This document shows, in pieces, positions 10,976-23,240 of a stretch of DNA of 64,000 bases. A program made the translations under genes and the position numbers. Each line of letters begins with the position of its first letter. Positions within the stretch are counted from its first letter, which is position 1. The stretch is from the NCBI GenBank assembly GCA_003255065.1, contig QAOA01005170.1, positions 88,569 through 152,568 on the forward strand. Direction: 5' to 3'. Under the pieces are notes generated by a model that had not been told where the DNA came from, searched no databases, and saw nothing but the letters and a program-made list of their open reading frames with translations. The DNA comes from Cercis canadensis. Lineage: Eukaryota; Streptophyta; Magnoliopsida; Fabales; Fabaceae.

Positions 10976-12252
10976 TGTTGAGTGGGTTTTACATCCACTC
11001 TTTGGATATATTTCACTTAATTATTTAGTTGTTCTTTGAGATTTGTTGCTATCTAATGCATTGTTTTTGTTAAATTGTAGGTTTAAATGAAAGTTCATAG
11101 GTTTCATGGTTTAAAGTGAAGAAATGAAAGGTTTTGATAGAATCCAAGAGCCGTGGCGCTAGAAATCATGAGCCGCGGCACTCATAATTGATTTTCAGCC
11201 TTCAATTCCCGAGAGGAAGGGCTGGGGTGCTCAAAAATCAGAGCCACGACGCTCATTTAAAAAGAAATTGGTGTTTTTGTACTGCACGCGAGGGCTGCGG
11301 TGCCTGTGACCAGATTTCTAAATACGTGTCATTTTTCTTATGTTTCCTTAGGGGTATAAATAGAGACTTTTAGCAATTCTTTAGGGGATTCTTTTCTGGA
11401 CTTTTTGGAGGCAAGAAGGAGAGCAAAAACAAGGATTGGAAAAGGGCACAAGAAGATTGGGGCTTCTTTATAGAGTTTTTATTCTTCTTCCCTTTGAACC
11501 ATGTCTAGATTTAATTTTACCTTGTTCTTCCTTTTTGCTATGAACTAAATTCCCTTCTAGGGCTATGATGTAGCCTAGCTAGGATGATTTGTGATTTTCT
11601 ATTTCTTTAATTCAAGAACTCCTTTATTAAATTGTCTGCTTCTTCTCAAGTCTTCATGCTTCTAATTGCTTGATCACCAATTAGTTGATTAGATAATTAC
11701 AATGAGACTGGGAGGTAATTTGTAATTAAAGATCATAGAGATTAAGAACATAGGTTGCATGTAGGATAGGAATATACCTCCATGGTCTGTGTAGCTATTT
11801 AAAAAGAACCATAGAATTAAGTGAATTTCTAGGTTGTTCGCAATTCACATAGGAATATCGTGGGTTCATAACTTAGAGATACCTTTGTTTGACCTTGGGA
11901 AAGACTAATAAATAATTTAGGGTTCTTGGCTAGCAATTAGGAAGAGTGCTCTTGGTTAATGAATTAGGAATAGCAAATCGGAATAGCTATGGTGAAATCA
12001 AAAGCCCTAGATATTTTCTCTCTTGATAATTCTATCATTTTACTGGTTTAGTTTGTTATTTTGCTGGTTTAAGTTTTTTTTCATCCTATTTTAGTTGTTT
12101 CTTGAAACTATCTCCATATTGATTGATTAGATAAAATTAAGGTTAACCCAATTTCGGTAGTTGATACATTAGTCCTCGTGGGAACGATAACTCTATCTCA
12201 CCTTATTACTTGGAAACGATAACGTACACTTGCGTTAAGATTTCTCACAACA
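10976..12252 (+). mobile_element. Solo LTR (gypsy-like), plus orientation
   Basis: A 1,277-bp unit starts TGTTG and ends CAACA, and is flanked by the 5-bp target duplication ACACT (10971-10975 and 12253-12257). It contains a promoter-like GTATAAATAG at 11354-11363 and, near the 3' end, the GTGGGAACGATA ... GTACACTTGCG type of sequence common in plant gypsy LTRs. No internal domain or second LTR is present, so it is a recombined solo LTR. It sits inside the repeated tail of the resistance-gene cluster. Confidence 0.8.
11354..11363 (+). promoter_or_regulatory. TATA box of the solo LTR
   Basis: GTATAAATAG in the middle of the LTR, followed by a short G-rich leader, as expected for the U3/R boundary of an LTR promoter. 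Confidence 0.5.
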
Positions 12253-12257
12253 ACACT

Positions 12258-13220
12258 CTCATTACTATAGCTGAGAACAACACCTTCATGAATTGTTCCT
12301 TCCTTGCCTTGACCAAGGGCATTGATATTTTCATTCTGTCCAACTGGAGTGCTCTGTTTGTTTTGGTGAGGAACATCACCTATATCTCTTGAGCAAAACA
12401 ACCACAACAAGAAGAGTTTCTGTTAAATAAGAAAAGAGAGGCAGAAAGGGGAAAGTGCAGCAAAGCTAGTAAAATTCTGACTACCAACCTGGTAGTGATG
12501 CCCTGCTTGCCTCAACATCAGTGTCCTCAGCCCTGCTTTGAGCGTAAACCCCTGTATGAATATTCACTTAAATAAAGGGCAAGGTTAGTAGATTCTATAA
12601 AGTTGTAAAACTAGTTAATTTTAAGGATCCATACCAAGAGAGGACGGAAGCATAGCTTCTAAGGAACACAAGGTGTGAGAATCTGAACCAACAAATAGAA
12701 ATTAGCCTCTTTGATTTAAACTATAAAAGAGACCTAGTAAAAGAAAACAGTGAAAAGAGAGGCTAAACATACCAATAGGTAGATCGTTGTTAAGAATGTT
12801 AGTATTGGCCCCTTTGTCAATACTTTCCAGAGTCAATTGGACTTGAACCCCCCTTATTTCTAGTGTTTCTTTCTGTAAGTCAAATGCTTCCTCTTGTGCA
12901 CACCCCAAGGAAAGTTCTAAATCAACTACCTTGCCATCTCCAACCAACTCATTTTTATTGCTCGCTGTCCCTATGTCAAGAACTTGCATTTTAGTGAATT
13001 CCGATTCAACTATAAAAGAAACTTTGTAAAGGAAACAATTAAAGAGACAACATACCATTAGGTAGACTGACACCAGAAATGTTAACGTTGTCCCATTTGT
13101 CACTTTCCATAAAGAACACCTTAGATAGATAGGGTAAACTTCTTCTAAAGGTGCATCTGGACCAGCTGCAACAAAGGGTGTGCTTCCACAAGAGGTGGTA
13201 GATTCAACTAAGACAGGCAA
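12258..13220 (-). pseudogene. Resistance-gene 3' tail, repeat unit 1 (truncated by solo LTR)
   Basis: Reverse-strand exon-like pieces repeat the tail found in the two units to the right. A segment at about 12790-12990 encodes an acidic stretch with RGVQVQLTLE. The segment near 12260-12410 matches 13970-14170 and starts beside the ACTATAG remnant of the GDLNS exon, exactly where the solo LTR inserted. Frames are short and broken. I know no function for this tail; it follows LRR exons and may be a C-terminal low-complexity extension. Confidence 0.5.
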
Positions 13221-13249
13221 AGAGGATGCTTTACCTTTGTTCCATAGCG

Positions 13250-13970
13250 AGCTAAATCTGAATTCTAAGCACTATTGACAAATAAAATGAATGTGAAGAA
13301 GAATTACCTGAAGGCACTTGAGGTGTCTCATGCACCACCATGACCTGTGATTGTTTTGACTCGTGACATTCTTCACTGAGAAGTCTTCTGAAAGATGAAA
13401 TATTTGGAAATTCACTAAAGCTGCCGTCTGAGGCTTTTGAAGAATGTCCTCCATTTTCCATGACACTGCCACCTTCAGGATCAAGAGCCAATTGGACTTG
13501 AACCCCCTCCACTTCTGTTGTTTCTTTTTTCCCCAAGTTAGATGTTCCTTTTGCCATCCCTTTTTCAGGCACTTCCATTTTGGCAAAACCTTCCTCCTTA
13601 TAGATTTGCTCAAGATTGGCAACAAAATAGTGACCCTTACCTTCAACTTGATGGTTCCTGTCTGATTCTTTTAGCTATTTGTTCTTGCCCTTAGTGTCGA
13701 CATGTGACAAGGCATGGTCATCACCTTAAGAACTGTGACTAGATGAATTATCCTTGCCTTTACTTGCCTTGCTCCTTGTACTGCCACAAGCATCCTACTC
13801 AAAAGATAATATGTTACACAATTTAAGAAAAAAGTGTAAACTGTAAACTAAGCATGAGAAAAACAATCCTAATCTCAAATCAACTAGTAATAAGGAGAAA
13901 ATGCAGGAATTCTAAGGAGATGGAATTGCTTCATACCATATCTGTATACAACTTTTGTACTATAGAATTT
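13250..13970 (-). pseudogene. Resistance-gene 3' tail, repeat unit 2
   Basis: Reverse strand. It begins with a remnant HLNSIVQKLYTDM before a GTATGA donor at about 13925-13970, equivalent to the terminal LRR-exon sequence of the two units further right. It is followed by an exon with EVEGVQVQLALDPEGGSV (about 13480-13530) in the frame 13252-13578. Polar, Ser/Lys/Glu-rich composition. No intact gene model can be built. Confidence 0.5.
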
Positions 13971-14790
13971 AGGTGAACAACACCTTCATGAATTGTTCCT
14001 TTCTTGCCTTGACAAAGAGCAATGCAATCTCCATTTCGTCCAATTGGAATGCTTGGTTTGTTATGGTCAGTAACAACGCCTGTATCTTTAGAGAAAAAAT
14101 AACCACAACAAGAAGAAGAATTCTGCTAAATAACCAAAAAGAGGCAGAGGGGAAAATGCAGCAAAGCTAGTAAAATTCTAACTACCAACCTAGCAGTGAT
14201 GCCTTGTTTGCCTCAGAATCAATGTCCTCAACCCTGCTTTGAGCATTCACCCCTGTATGAATATTCACTTAAATAAAGGGCAAGGTTAGTATGATTCTAT
14301 AAAGCTGTAAAACCAGTTTCTGTAAAGGATCCTTTTGGCAAAGGGGATGCTTTACCTTCTGAGGTTTCTAAAGAATCTCCTCCCTTTTCCCTAACACTGC
14401 CACCTTTAGGATCCAGAGCCAATTGGACTTGAAACCCCTCTACTTCTGGTGTTTCTTTCTACAAGTCAAATGCTTCATCTTGTGTATGCCTAAAGGAAAG
14501 TTCTTCATCAACTCGCTTGCCACCTCCAACCAACTCATTTTTAATGGTTGTTGTCCCTTTGTTAGGCACTTGCACTTTAGCAAAGTCATCCTCATTACAG
14601 ATTTGCTCAACATTGGCTACAGAATAGTGACCATCACCTTTAACCTGACGCTTCTTATCTAGTTCATTCTGATGTGTGTTCTTGCCCTTAGTGTTCACAT
14701 GTGACAAGGCATGGTCATTGCCATGAGAAGAATTGTGACTAGATGAATTCTCCTTGCTTTCACTTTCCCCGCTCCTTGTAGTACCAGAAG
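13971..14790 (-). pseudogene. Resistance-gene 3' tail, repeat unit 3
   Basis: Reverse strand. The frame 14459-14707 encodes a polar segment ending DEELSFRHTQDEAFDL, then a TAG, then a continuation equivalent to EGVQVQLALD of unit 2. The stretch 13972-14325 is a close direct copy of about 12275-12620. Several stops show decay. Confidence 0.5.
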
Positions 14791-15019
14791 CAACCTACTG
14801 TAAGGATAATATATTACACAATTTAAGAAAATAGTGTAAGTAATTAAGCACGAGAAAGACAAGCCAATTCTCAAGTCAACTAGTATTTTTCCATCACAAA
14901 GAAAAATAAAATAAAATGAAATCTTTTGTTGTTATTGTATTGCCTATCTCAGTTTGAAATAGAACAACATGAGAAAATAAAAGCAAGAAAAACCCCAGAA
15001 GTTTTAGGGAGTTGAAATT

Positions 15020-15915
15020 TCAGTTACCATATCGCTGTACAACTTCAGTATAGTTGAGTTAAGGTCACCCTCCCAACAACGTTCATCTTTTTTTTTTTTC
15101 TTTCTGCTTGCACATTATGCATCTTTGGTGTCTTGGACACTCCCTCAAAAAATCTTTTCATCTTGGGGCAGTGGTGTATAACAACATTTTTCAAAGATGG
15201 GAATTTGAAGAGAGTTTCTTGAGCAATAGCTTTCCAAGTATGGTAACTTTTGAAGCTTTATACTTTTCAATCTCCTGAATGTAATCTCATATATTGTTGC
15301 AGAAACCTTGTATGCAACTATTTCTTATGCCATTCCACATTCCTTTATCCCCATTGTGGTGATTTGGCCTGGGCTTTTTGAGCCGTCAGATCCTTTTTCC
15401 CTTCCAACAATATTCTCAAGTTCAGTGCAATTTTCTATATTTAGCTTCTGAAGTTGCACAAGAGTCTTGGCAACAAAGATTGGAAATAGATATTTCAGGC
15501 TGTGACAGTATGAAGCGTTTATTATAGACAGCCACTGAAGAATTCCTTGTGGATCTTTGTTCCATACATGCTTCAGATTTGGTAGGGAAGTTAAAGTCAA
15601 TTTGCTCAACTCCATTTCGAGTACATTGGCTCTCTCTTTATCTGCGGTCCCTTCTAGATCAAACATAACTTCGACTGAGTCACAAGATTCCACTTCCAAC
15701 TCTTCTAAATTGTGTAAGCACTTTAATAGATTCAATGGAAGCACTTCTGAGAGCCATTCACAATTTGAAAGCGTCAGAGTATTCAAATTGCAAAATTTCC
15801 CGTCAGCAACTTGGCTATGCAATGTTTCTTTTAACTCTGGGTAGTCCGCTATCATCAAATGCTTTAACTTATATAGCTGTGCAACGAGAATGTAATGAAT
15901 TTTTGTATGATTCAT
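15020..15915 (-). pseudogene. CC-NBS-LRR resistance gene, LRR 3' end, copy 2
   Basis: The reverse-strand frame 15325-15915 encodes irregular leucine-rich repeats (LEELEVESCDSVEVMFDLEG, PNLKHVWNKDPQG, LQKLNIENCTELENIV) of the RPS2-like coiled-coil NBS-LRR class, the pathogen-effector recognition part of these receptors. After a frame break the homology continues at 15230-15060 with FPSLKNVVIHHCPKMKRF and then CWEGDLNST with a GT donor at about 15025. No NB-ARC domain is present nearby. Broken frames and missing upstream domains make it a truncated gene or pseudogene. Confidence 0.75.
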
Positions 15916-16640
15916 ATTATATTAGAAAGAAAATGAGAATTGTTAAATTACAGTTCCTCCTTTGAAGGGAATTGAACTGAAAGTAGAAGAAAAGAACCAT
16001 GAAAGAGTAACATAGTAAGAGCACATCGAAAAGGCTATATTCCATTGGGATCATATTCTAAAGAATAAATCATTGATCGGTAAATTACACAGAACTGCCA
16101 TGATATTTGATGGAATTACCCAAACTCTGCTTCTTGTTTTGGAAATTATATAGGCATCACTTGTAAAATAATTAAAAGGGAGGTTTGTCCTATGTTCAAA
16201 TTTAACTGATGAGAGTTATCTGTAACTTATGAAATATGAAAGAGAAGCTTTGTAATGATAAAATACAGCTTAGAGAAGTTTGTTATTTGTATAATTTATA
16301 AAACAAGGAGATTTTAGTATAATTTAATTTAATCAAATGTCTAGAGAGGTTAATGTATTTTTCAAAAGGTGATTTTCTATGATTGGAAAAGGAAGGAACA
16401 TGTAAGTATAGAACTCCAAATATGCACATGTTCATGATTATGCAAATCGTTAATGTTATTGTTCATTCTGGTAACACTTCCGTTTTCATGAAACGAAAGC
16501 CCAAAAACAGGTTTCTGAATTGTTATGTATTAATGTATATAAATTCTATGTCTAAATTAGGCCAAAAGAACAAGAGTATGGATGAAAAAAAGTAAGGACA
16601 AAATCCAAGAATTCTAAGGAGGTGGAATTTTTGCATACCT

Positions 16641-17460
16641 TATCTTTATACATCTTTTGTAAAGTAGAATTGAGGTCACCCTCCCAGTAGCTATTTGCCA
16701 CCCAGTAGTTATCTACCTCCTAGTAGTTGTCTCTTTTACATTTTGAAGATTTGGTGAGTTAGAGGCTCCATTGGAAAATATCTTCATCTTGGGGCATTGG
16801 CATATAACTACATTTTCAAAGATGGGAAATTGAAGACATAAATCACTAAGCAAAAGCTTTCCAATCATGATAAGTTTTTAAGCTTTAAAATCTCCAATTT
16901 TCTGAATGTGTTCTCATCTATTGTGTCAACATCAATCACTTTGTCTGCTACTATTTCTTTTATCATTTCACATTCCTCTATCACCATTGCAGCGAGTTGG
17001 CCTAGGATTTTTGCTGTTGATGATGCCATTAAATCCAACAACCCTTCACATTTACATACTTGCAATGATGTCAAATGATTGAATGTTACTGATGAAGGCA
17101 CTAAGTTCAACAAACTAGAACATTCCTCAACATATAATTCTTCTAGATTCTTTAGACTTGAATCCAATTCATGTCCCTCTTTACATATATCCCTTAATTT
17201 AGGAAGTTCAAAAAGTGGTAATATTTTAACTTGTACTGCACTACTATATTGATTCCCCTCAACAACCTGTTTCTCAATAGGGAATATCTTTTCAAATGAA
17301 CTATAACTAACAACCTAAGTTTCCACTTTGGACATTTTTTGGAGGAATGAATATGGAAATCTTGTGTTTGCATCGTCCGAGCCATGTCACTACGGTCTCA
17401 TGGTTGTCTACTTTCAACTTCTTCAGCTTGGGGATTGTCTGAGAAACCAATTGAAGGAAG
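16641..17460 (-). pseudogene. CC-NBS-LRR resistance gene, LRR 3' end, copy 1
   Basis: Reverse strand: an exon from about 17460 (SQTIPKLKKLKVDNHETV), then the frame 17167-16865 with LRRs (LKNLEELYVEECSSLLNLV, LTSLQVCKCEGLLDLMA), then FENVVICQCPKMKIFSNGAS at about 16840-16745, ending YWEGDLNSTLQKMYKDK at an AAG|GTATGC donor near 16645. Copy 2 has the same order and ending, so the 3' half of the gene was tandemly duplicated. The NBS domain is absent and frames are broken. Confidence 0.75.
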
Positions 17461-20195
17461 GAAAACAGATATAAATAAGATCTTAGTATGTTTGTGTATA
17501 TACACAGAAATACATACATACAAACATGAGGAATTTGAATCATAAAACTTTGGTTTTCCTGAAGTCGTTTATATAATGTATACATGCGGTGTGTATTTAA
17601 TACACACATATTCCAATATAATATTAATCATAATTACAATTATTTTTTTAACAGCAATCCTACCAAAAGTATGCATGACCCAATGAGCAATGATTTATAT
17701 ATCAAACATAATGCAAAGATATACGTATAAAGCAATCCAACACTGGTTTAGTATAGTAATTATTTTAGTACAGTTTCAATTTTGGTCTCTTAGTTTTATC
17801 ACCGTCAAATTGTTTTGGTATAACACTAGGACAAGCAACAATGTTGGTTTCTATTTACAATACTGCATATACATTTACACTCACTATTGAAAGAGGGGAC
17901 ACAAAATTGCAAATATAGAACTAGTACAATTTTAGGGATAAACTCCAAAAACAGAGGAGACTGTGATGAATGTTGGGGACATTTACCAATTGCAAGACAA
18001 CATGAACAACTGATCTAATTCAATTTCAAATGATAGTAAATTTTAACTTGCTGACTCATTGTAATGGGGATTCTGTATGCTTTGTTTCTGATTCTTTTTC
18101 TTTGCATTCTTGGTTTTATTTTTGAAATTGAAAGTGGCTTGCCTGAGCTGTGTGCCTTGACATGGACTATTTGATTACTATAGTTCACAAGAAAATTAAG
18201 CCATGATATGTTTGCATGTTTTAAGCAATTTCTTTTAGAATATAATTTGCTCTAAATGATGGTTGTGGAATGTTGGATTGAGTTGAATGGGTGTTTGATT
18301 CAGGTGTATTATCGCTTATTGGCGCAGATGCTTTATGTGGTTCTGGTGATTCCGTGATTGCAGACTATGTGCTCTGGTGCAATAAAATGTCTTAGACTGT
18401 CTTACAGCCACTTGAATTTATCTGCTCCTTGTTTTAAGCTTTGACTTGACTGTTGTTAGTTAAAGCAATTGAGTTAGTCTATTTTTGTACTTTTAGAGAA
18501 TATGTACTATTTTGACCTTTATTTTGATTATATATAGTTTTGGTTATGTTCATGTGCTGACTCTGTATTCTAATTACATAATTGTTTTTTAATATTTTCA
18601 ATTTAAAGTTCTTGACGTGATTGTTTTCATTTTTTAGGATATAGATGTTTTGCATTGCAGTTTTTCACTGGTGACTTAACGCGGTAAATATATTCAGAAT
18701 TTTCCTTTTCACTCAAGGCATGTTCATTGAGTTATTGTGCCTTCATCTGATTGTATCAGGCTTGTGTTGTATGATTCATTGGGATAGGTTTGTGTTGCTT
18801 CTTGAGTGGCCTGCTCAGTCCGGTTTTAGATATTGTATTTCATCCATACTTGTTTTCATGTTGAGTATTTTTCTTTCCTTATAAACCTTCTATGACTTTA
18901 CCCTCAATGGCAAAACACAAGGTCCTCATATTGAGTTAGTCTGAAACATTATGACAGTCATGTAATAAAAGGTTGTTGTGAAATTGTAAAATTGGCTAAA
19001 GGTTGCTGTCATTGCATTATTATTTCAAGGACCACTCCTTCAGTATAGCTTTCTATCCTTGTAAGTGTATCTTAATCCGTATGATTTTTTTTCATTATTA
19101 TTATTTCAAGTAAATGCCTTACATGGAAGAATTGTTGTTTGGTCATCTTTTTGCACTTTATATGGTTCTAATTTATATGACCATCTAGGAAACTTATCCA
19201 TAATAGCAATGATGTTTCTATATTTCATTCTATACAGTGAATGTGACCAGCCAGGAAACTTACCCACAACGATAATGATTTTTCTATATTTCATTCTATG
19301 CAGTGGCTATTGTCAAAATGCAACGTCGCAGACTTTTTTTAATACCATTTCCAATCTTTTCTAGTATAATTGTTAGATGAAAACCTATATAACTGTTTAG
19401 GAGAGGTTATATTGATATCTATTTTTCCCCACAGGTATTATCTAAATGATATATACATATTTTGCGAAATATGATGAAATACTTGTGGAGTTGGCAAATT
19501 TTTACATTCAATTGATTGTTTCTTGCATGTAATAAGTAAAAGGGAGAAGATAATTATTGTTACAAGAGTGAGCCAATCGATGTCGAGTCTTGCTGCTTCT
19601 CCTTGGTTTTGCACTGAAAATGCGACACATTCACAAAGGTGGATCTCAGAAAGGTGCCTCTGGCAATGCTAGAAGTGAAAGTGTCAACTAGGTCAAGAAG
19701 CATAGGGTTGAGGTATGAGGAAATGAAACTTCTATCTCTTTCTATCTTTTCATTTTTAATTATCCAAGTTAAATAATTGTTTCTTTTTAGACTTAAACAT
19801 GATTCATGAGAGTTTTATTGCATTTTGGATGGAAAATTGTAAAAGGCATCTTTATTGTTATCCAAATATTTGTGAATACTATGGGTGTATTCTATAATAT
19901 TGTTCTTCTACTGATAAATGAATTCTTTATTTCTATCCCACAATTGCATACTCACCATTCTTGCAGTTAGTTAAGATTTTTGATAGAATATGCACATTAT
20001 AGATTTTGCGGTTAAGATTATAAGGATATGAATTGGAAATGTTTGCCAGAAGTCAATTTGAGTGTTTGCTCTTCAACTTGCATTATTCAGTTGGAGACAT
20101 GCTTACCAAATTTCTTGCACTCTCTTGTTAATGCTTTTGAGATTGGTTTTTATTTTTTCCTCCTTCATAAAATTTTAAGTGGCTACTCCTAATAG
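17461..20195. other. No gene seen
   Basis: T-rich intron-like sequence. A 66-bp tandem duplication lies at 19179-19310. No coding family, LTR or RNA gene recognised. The short frames here have no supporting features. Confidence 0.5.
19179..19310. repeat. 66-bp tandem duplication
   Basis: Two adjacent units beginning GACCATCTAGGAAACTTA and GACCAGCCAGGAAACTTA and both ending in TTCATTCTATNCAGTG, about 80-85 percent alike by eye. Confidence 0.75.
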
Positions 20196-21100
20196 TTGAT
20201 GAACTTATTTGCTCATTTTTACCTAAAGCACTGGATATTTCCTTATGTTTCAAACTTTTCAAAAATGAAAGATATGAGATTTGGAAATGAAAAAACATTA
20301 AATCTAATAGTAGAAAAGCTCAAGAATTTAGAAAAAGATAAGAAACAAGCAATAAACGTGATCAATAATGAAGAAGAACATTTAGCGATAAATAAACTCA
20401 AACAAAATTCAAGATTAGGACAAAGAACATATCAAACTAGAAATTATTATCCAAGACCAACCCTTCCTGATATTTAATATGAAGAAAGAGATCAATACAT
20501 CCATTCAAGCTATGATGCAAATAGTATTTATGAATGGAATATTGATGGTTTGAGTGAGCATGAAATATAAAATAATACTGAATCATCTGAATCAGCAACA
20601 GATGAAGCTTGTATCAAAAATTGCAAACCAAATTGTATTGAAAATTGTAAGTTAATAAATGTCATTTCATCATAAGCTAATTTTCTAATAGATGTCATAG
20701 AAAAGATAAAAGAAGATGAAATCAAAAAGTAATATCTTTTAAGATTAAAAGATATAATAGATAAAAAGAAAAAAAACCTAGAATACTTGATATCAAACCT
20801 ATAAGTCTTAGTGATATACTTTCAAAAATGAATTCAAAACAACAAGTAGTTTCTGTCAAAGATCTTCAAAATGAAATAAAAGAAGTTAAATAAGAAATAA
20901 GACAATTAAAACAAAATCAAAGTCAAATAGAATTAGAGTTACTTAATTTATCATTAAAAAAATACATAAATAGTCAATAATCTAGTTAAAAAGATAAAGA
21001 TGAAAATATTGCACAATTTTCAGATCCTCATGAAACTTATTTGAATATTATTAGTAAGATTTAAATTCAAAAATAATATTGTAAAATATCATTAATCATT
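20196..21100 (+). pseudogene. Endogenous pararetrovirus, polyprotein relic (capsid side)
   Basis: The forward frame contains a Lys/Asn/Glu-rich stretch, a YYPRPTLPDI motif and then SSYDANSIYEWNIDGLSEHE, which I recognise as belonging to the capsid-side region of polyproteins of integrated Caulimoviridae-like elements. It is broken by many stops, among them those near 20478, 20568 and 20674, and cannot be expressed as such. The left boundary is uncertain; clear homology starts around 20265. Confidence 0.6.
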
Positions 21101-21299
21101 AATTAAACTGAGAGCATATATGAATTGTATTCAGGAAATTCCTATTAAGTATTAGGAGAAGACATTAGAATCTTTATATAGTGCAAATGGTTCAAAACTT
21201 CAAATAAATTATAAGTTAAACAAGACTCATATTTGCAATAAAAGAATTTGCTTTAAAAATAATTTTATTTTAGTCAAAAATATTTCAACACTAGCCATA

Positions 21300-21435
21300 T
21301 TAGGAACCATTCGGGGCAGGATCGTCTATCTCAATTTTGAATAAAGAAAAGAAAAGAAAGTAATAAGGGAGCAATTAAATAAAATAAGTCAACAAAAGCT
21401 TCAATGAAAGGGTGCAGAAGAAACATATGAAGCAT
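21300..21435 (-). promoter_or_regulatory. Pararetrovirus intergenic region copy 1, distal half
   Basis: Reverse complement of about 26660-26800, the leader just upstream of the primer-binding site of copy 3. The primer site itself is lost: at the position where the tRNA-matching motif should be, the sequence changes to an unrelated junction near 21300. Split from its other half by the solo LTR at 21436-22672. Confidence 0.65.
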
Positions 21436-22672
21436 TGATGGATGCCGAACCATACAAAATTACAATAATAATTGCAACTAAATTGTAGTATAGGATGCAA
21501 CCAGTGTCGTATCTCAAAAATTCACCAGAACAGTTAATCTACTAAGACTCACATAGGAACAGAACTAGGGGTTTTGTGTTGAATGTAGAATGTTAAGAAT
21601 CCAAAAAGCAATAAATTAAATTTAGTCAAATAGGAGAAAAGGTAATCAACTCAAGCAGGCAACCAAACCCCAATCCGTCCTTGTTCACTAAAGATTATCT
21701 AAATCTGATTTAATTCTTGGTTAAGTGTTACCTGGGACTTCTAACACTAACACTTATAATTCCTACTGATTACTAACTAGGATTCAATTAATCTTGGAAC
21801 AAAGAATTGGCCAAGTTAACCATAAAATAAAGACCTTTAAAATATGGTATCAATTTGATTACTGTAATGAACTTAATCAACCGATTTAAATTCATATAAC
21901 ACATGCAATTAAAATACCATTCAATCACATGAAGATGAGAAGAAGCAGTCAATCAAATTGTATTAAATCGAATCTGGATTGTAGCACAAGAACTCTGGAT
22001 TAGCAATCCCGGTTCCTCTTAAATCGATTATAGAAGTACTTAGCCTTCCATGAATGGCTTAAACACAAAGCAAAGGTATAAACTCGAACTCAGGATCAAG
22101 AGGTAGCAACTTCAGATGATAATGTGGTGATCTTTATTTTTCTCAACAACTTAAGAATAAATACTAGCTGACTGCCTCCTCTAGGTTTCCTAATTACAAA
22201 ATAAAACTAGTTTTCTAAATCTTGAATGGTAAAAACATGATTAAACCCTACTAACATGTGTGTTGGCCCAAATAGCATGCATATGTTGGGCCAATAAACA
22301 AGTACTGGTCCAATAGGCAGGCCCAAGGAATGGAATAAGTCAATGTTGGGCGGATGCAGAAAATTTGGCCAGCTTGCACGCGAATTTTAGTTGTCTAGAC
22401 GCAAGAATCAGCTTCTGGGCTCTTCATATGAAGTTTAGAATTTTCTGTTAGTTTTCTTACAAAACTGGAATCACATCAATCAAACATCTTCAGCTCAAGA
22501 TATAGTTAAGAACGTAAGCAGTGCCAGGAATCAATAATTATGCAATTAAAGTCCAAAAGCACCAACAAGTCCAAATCCACAAAATACGTCTATAGGCTAT
22601 GGAAATCAGTAGAAACACACACTCAAAGTCTAAGTATAAGGGAAACAAATAGTGTAAAATAATGTCTTATCA
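21436..22672. mobile_element. Solo LTR nested in pararetrovirus DNA
   Basis: A 1,237-bp insertion starts TGATGG and ends TTATCA. It lies between AGCAT (21431-21435) and AACAT (22673-22677), a 5-bp target duplication with one change. The uninterrupted viral sequence is visible in copy 3 of the intergenic region (near 26660-26680), which fixes both edges. There are no coding domains. It is probably a gypsy-type LTR, but the class is inferred from size and target length only. Confidence 0.65.
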
Positions 22673-23240
22673 AACATACAAATCATTTAAAGATTTAGTA
22701 TGAATAGAAACTACGAACATTACATGAACAATAATTTAAAATAAAAGAGAAGCTAGTCTGGCGGTAGTCCTCTAGAAAAGAAGAAAAAGGATGATGAATG
22801 CAAATTATTGAAATGAAACTTAATATTAAACAAGATAAAACTTAAAACTTTTGAAGTTCTTTTACAGTCTTGAAATTTGCTTTGAAATCAAGTACAAACA
22901 AAGTTTGAATACATAAGGAGAAAAGGAACTTTTAAGGCTAGTGAAAGGTTTTCTAACTTTTAAGGTTTCTAATTTCCTAACTTTGGAATTTCTAACTTCT
23001 AATCTTGGAACCTTGGAACCTCTAACTTGTTTTCTTCTATCATGAGAGTGCCTTTTTATAGACTTGAGAGATGGACTTCAAAGGTGTTGGAATTCGTCGA
23101 ACTTCATGATCTTTTAATTCTAGAGTGACTTCTTTGAAAAGTTAAATTATCTTTGTCATAGATTCTTTCATGACTTCTTGAATCTTCTAGCTTGGAACTA
23201 ATTTTGCCAACTTTTGTCTTCTTGTTGAAAAAATCTTCAT
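22673..23240 (-). promoter_or_regulatory. Pararetrovirus intergenic region copy 1, promoter half
   Basis: Reverse complement of about 26075-26660. It carries a TATA-like TATAAAAAGG (23051-23060 on the reverse strand) and the leader with repeated GAAGTTAGAAA-type motifs. In Caulimoviridae this region drives the full-length transcript. It lies downstream of the reverse-transcriptase relic on the same strand, the natural order for such viruses. Confidence 0.65.

Noticed and set aside
20196-20477. Open frame as an intact coding gene
   Set aside because: Homology continues past its stop through many further stops, so it is part of a decayed virus polyprotein.
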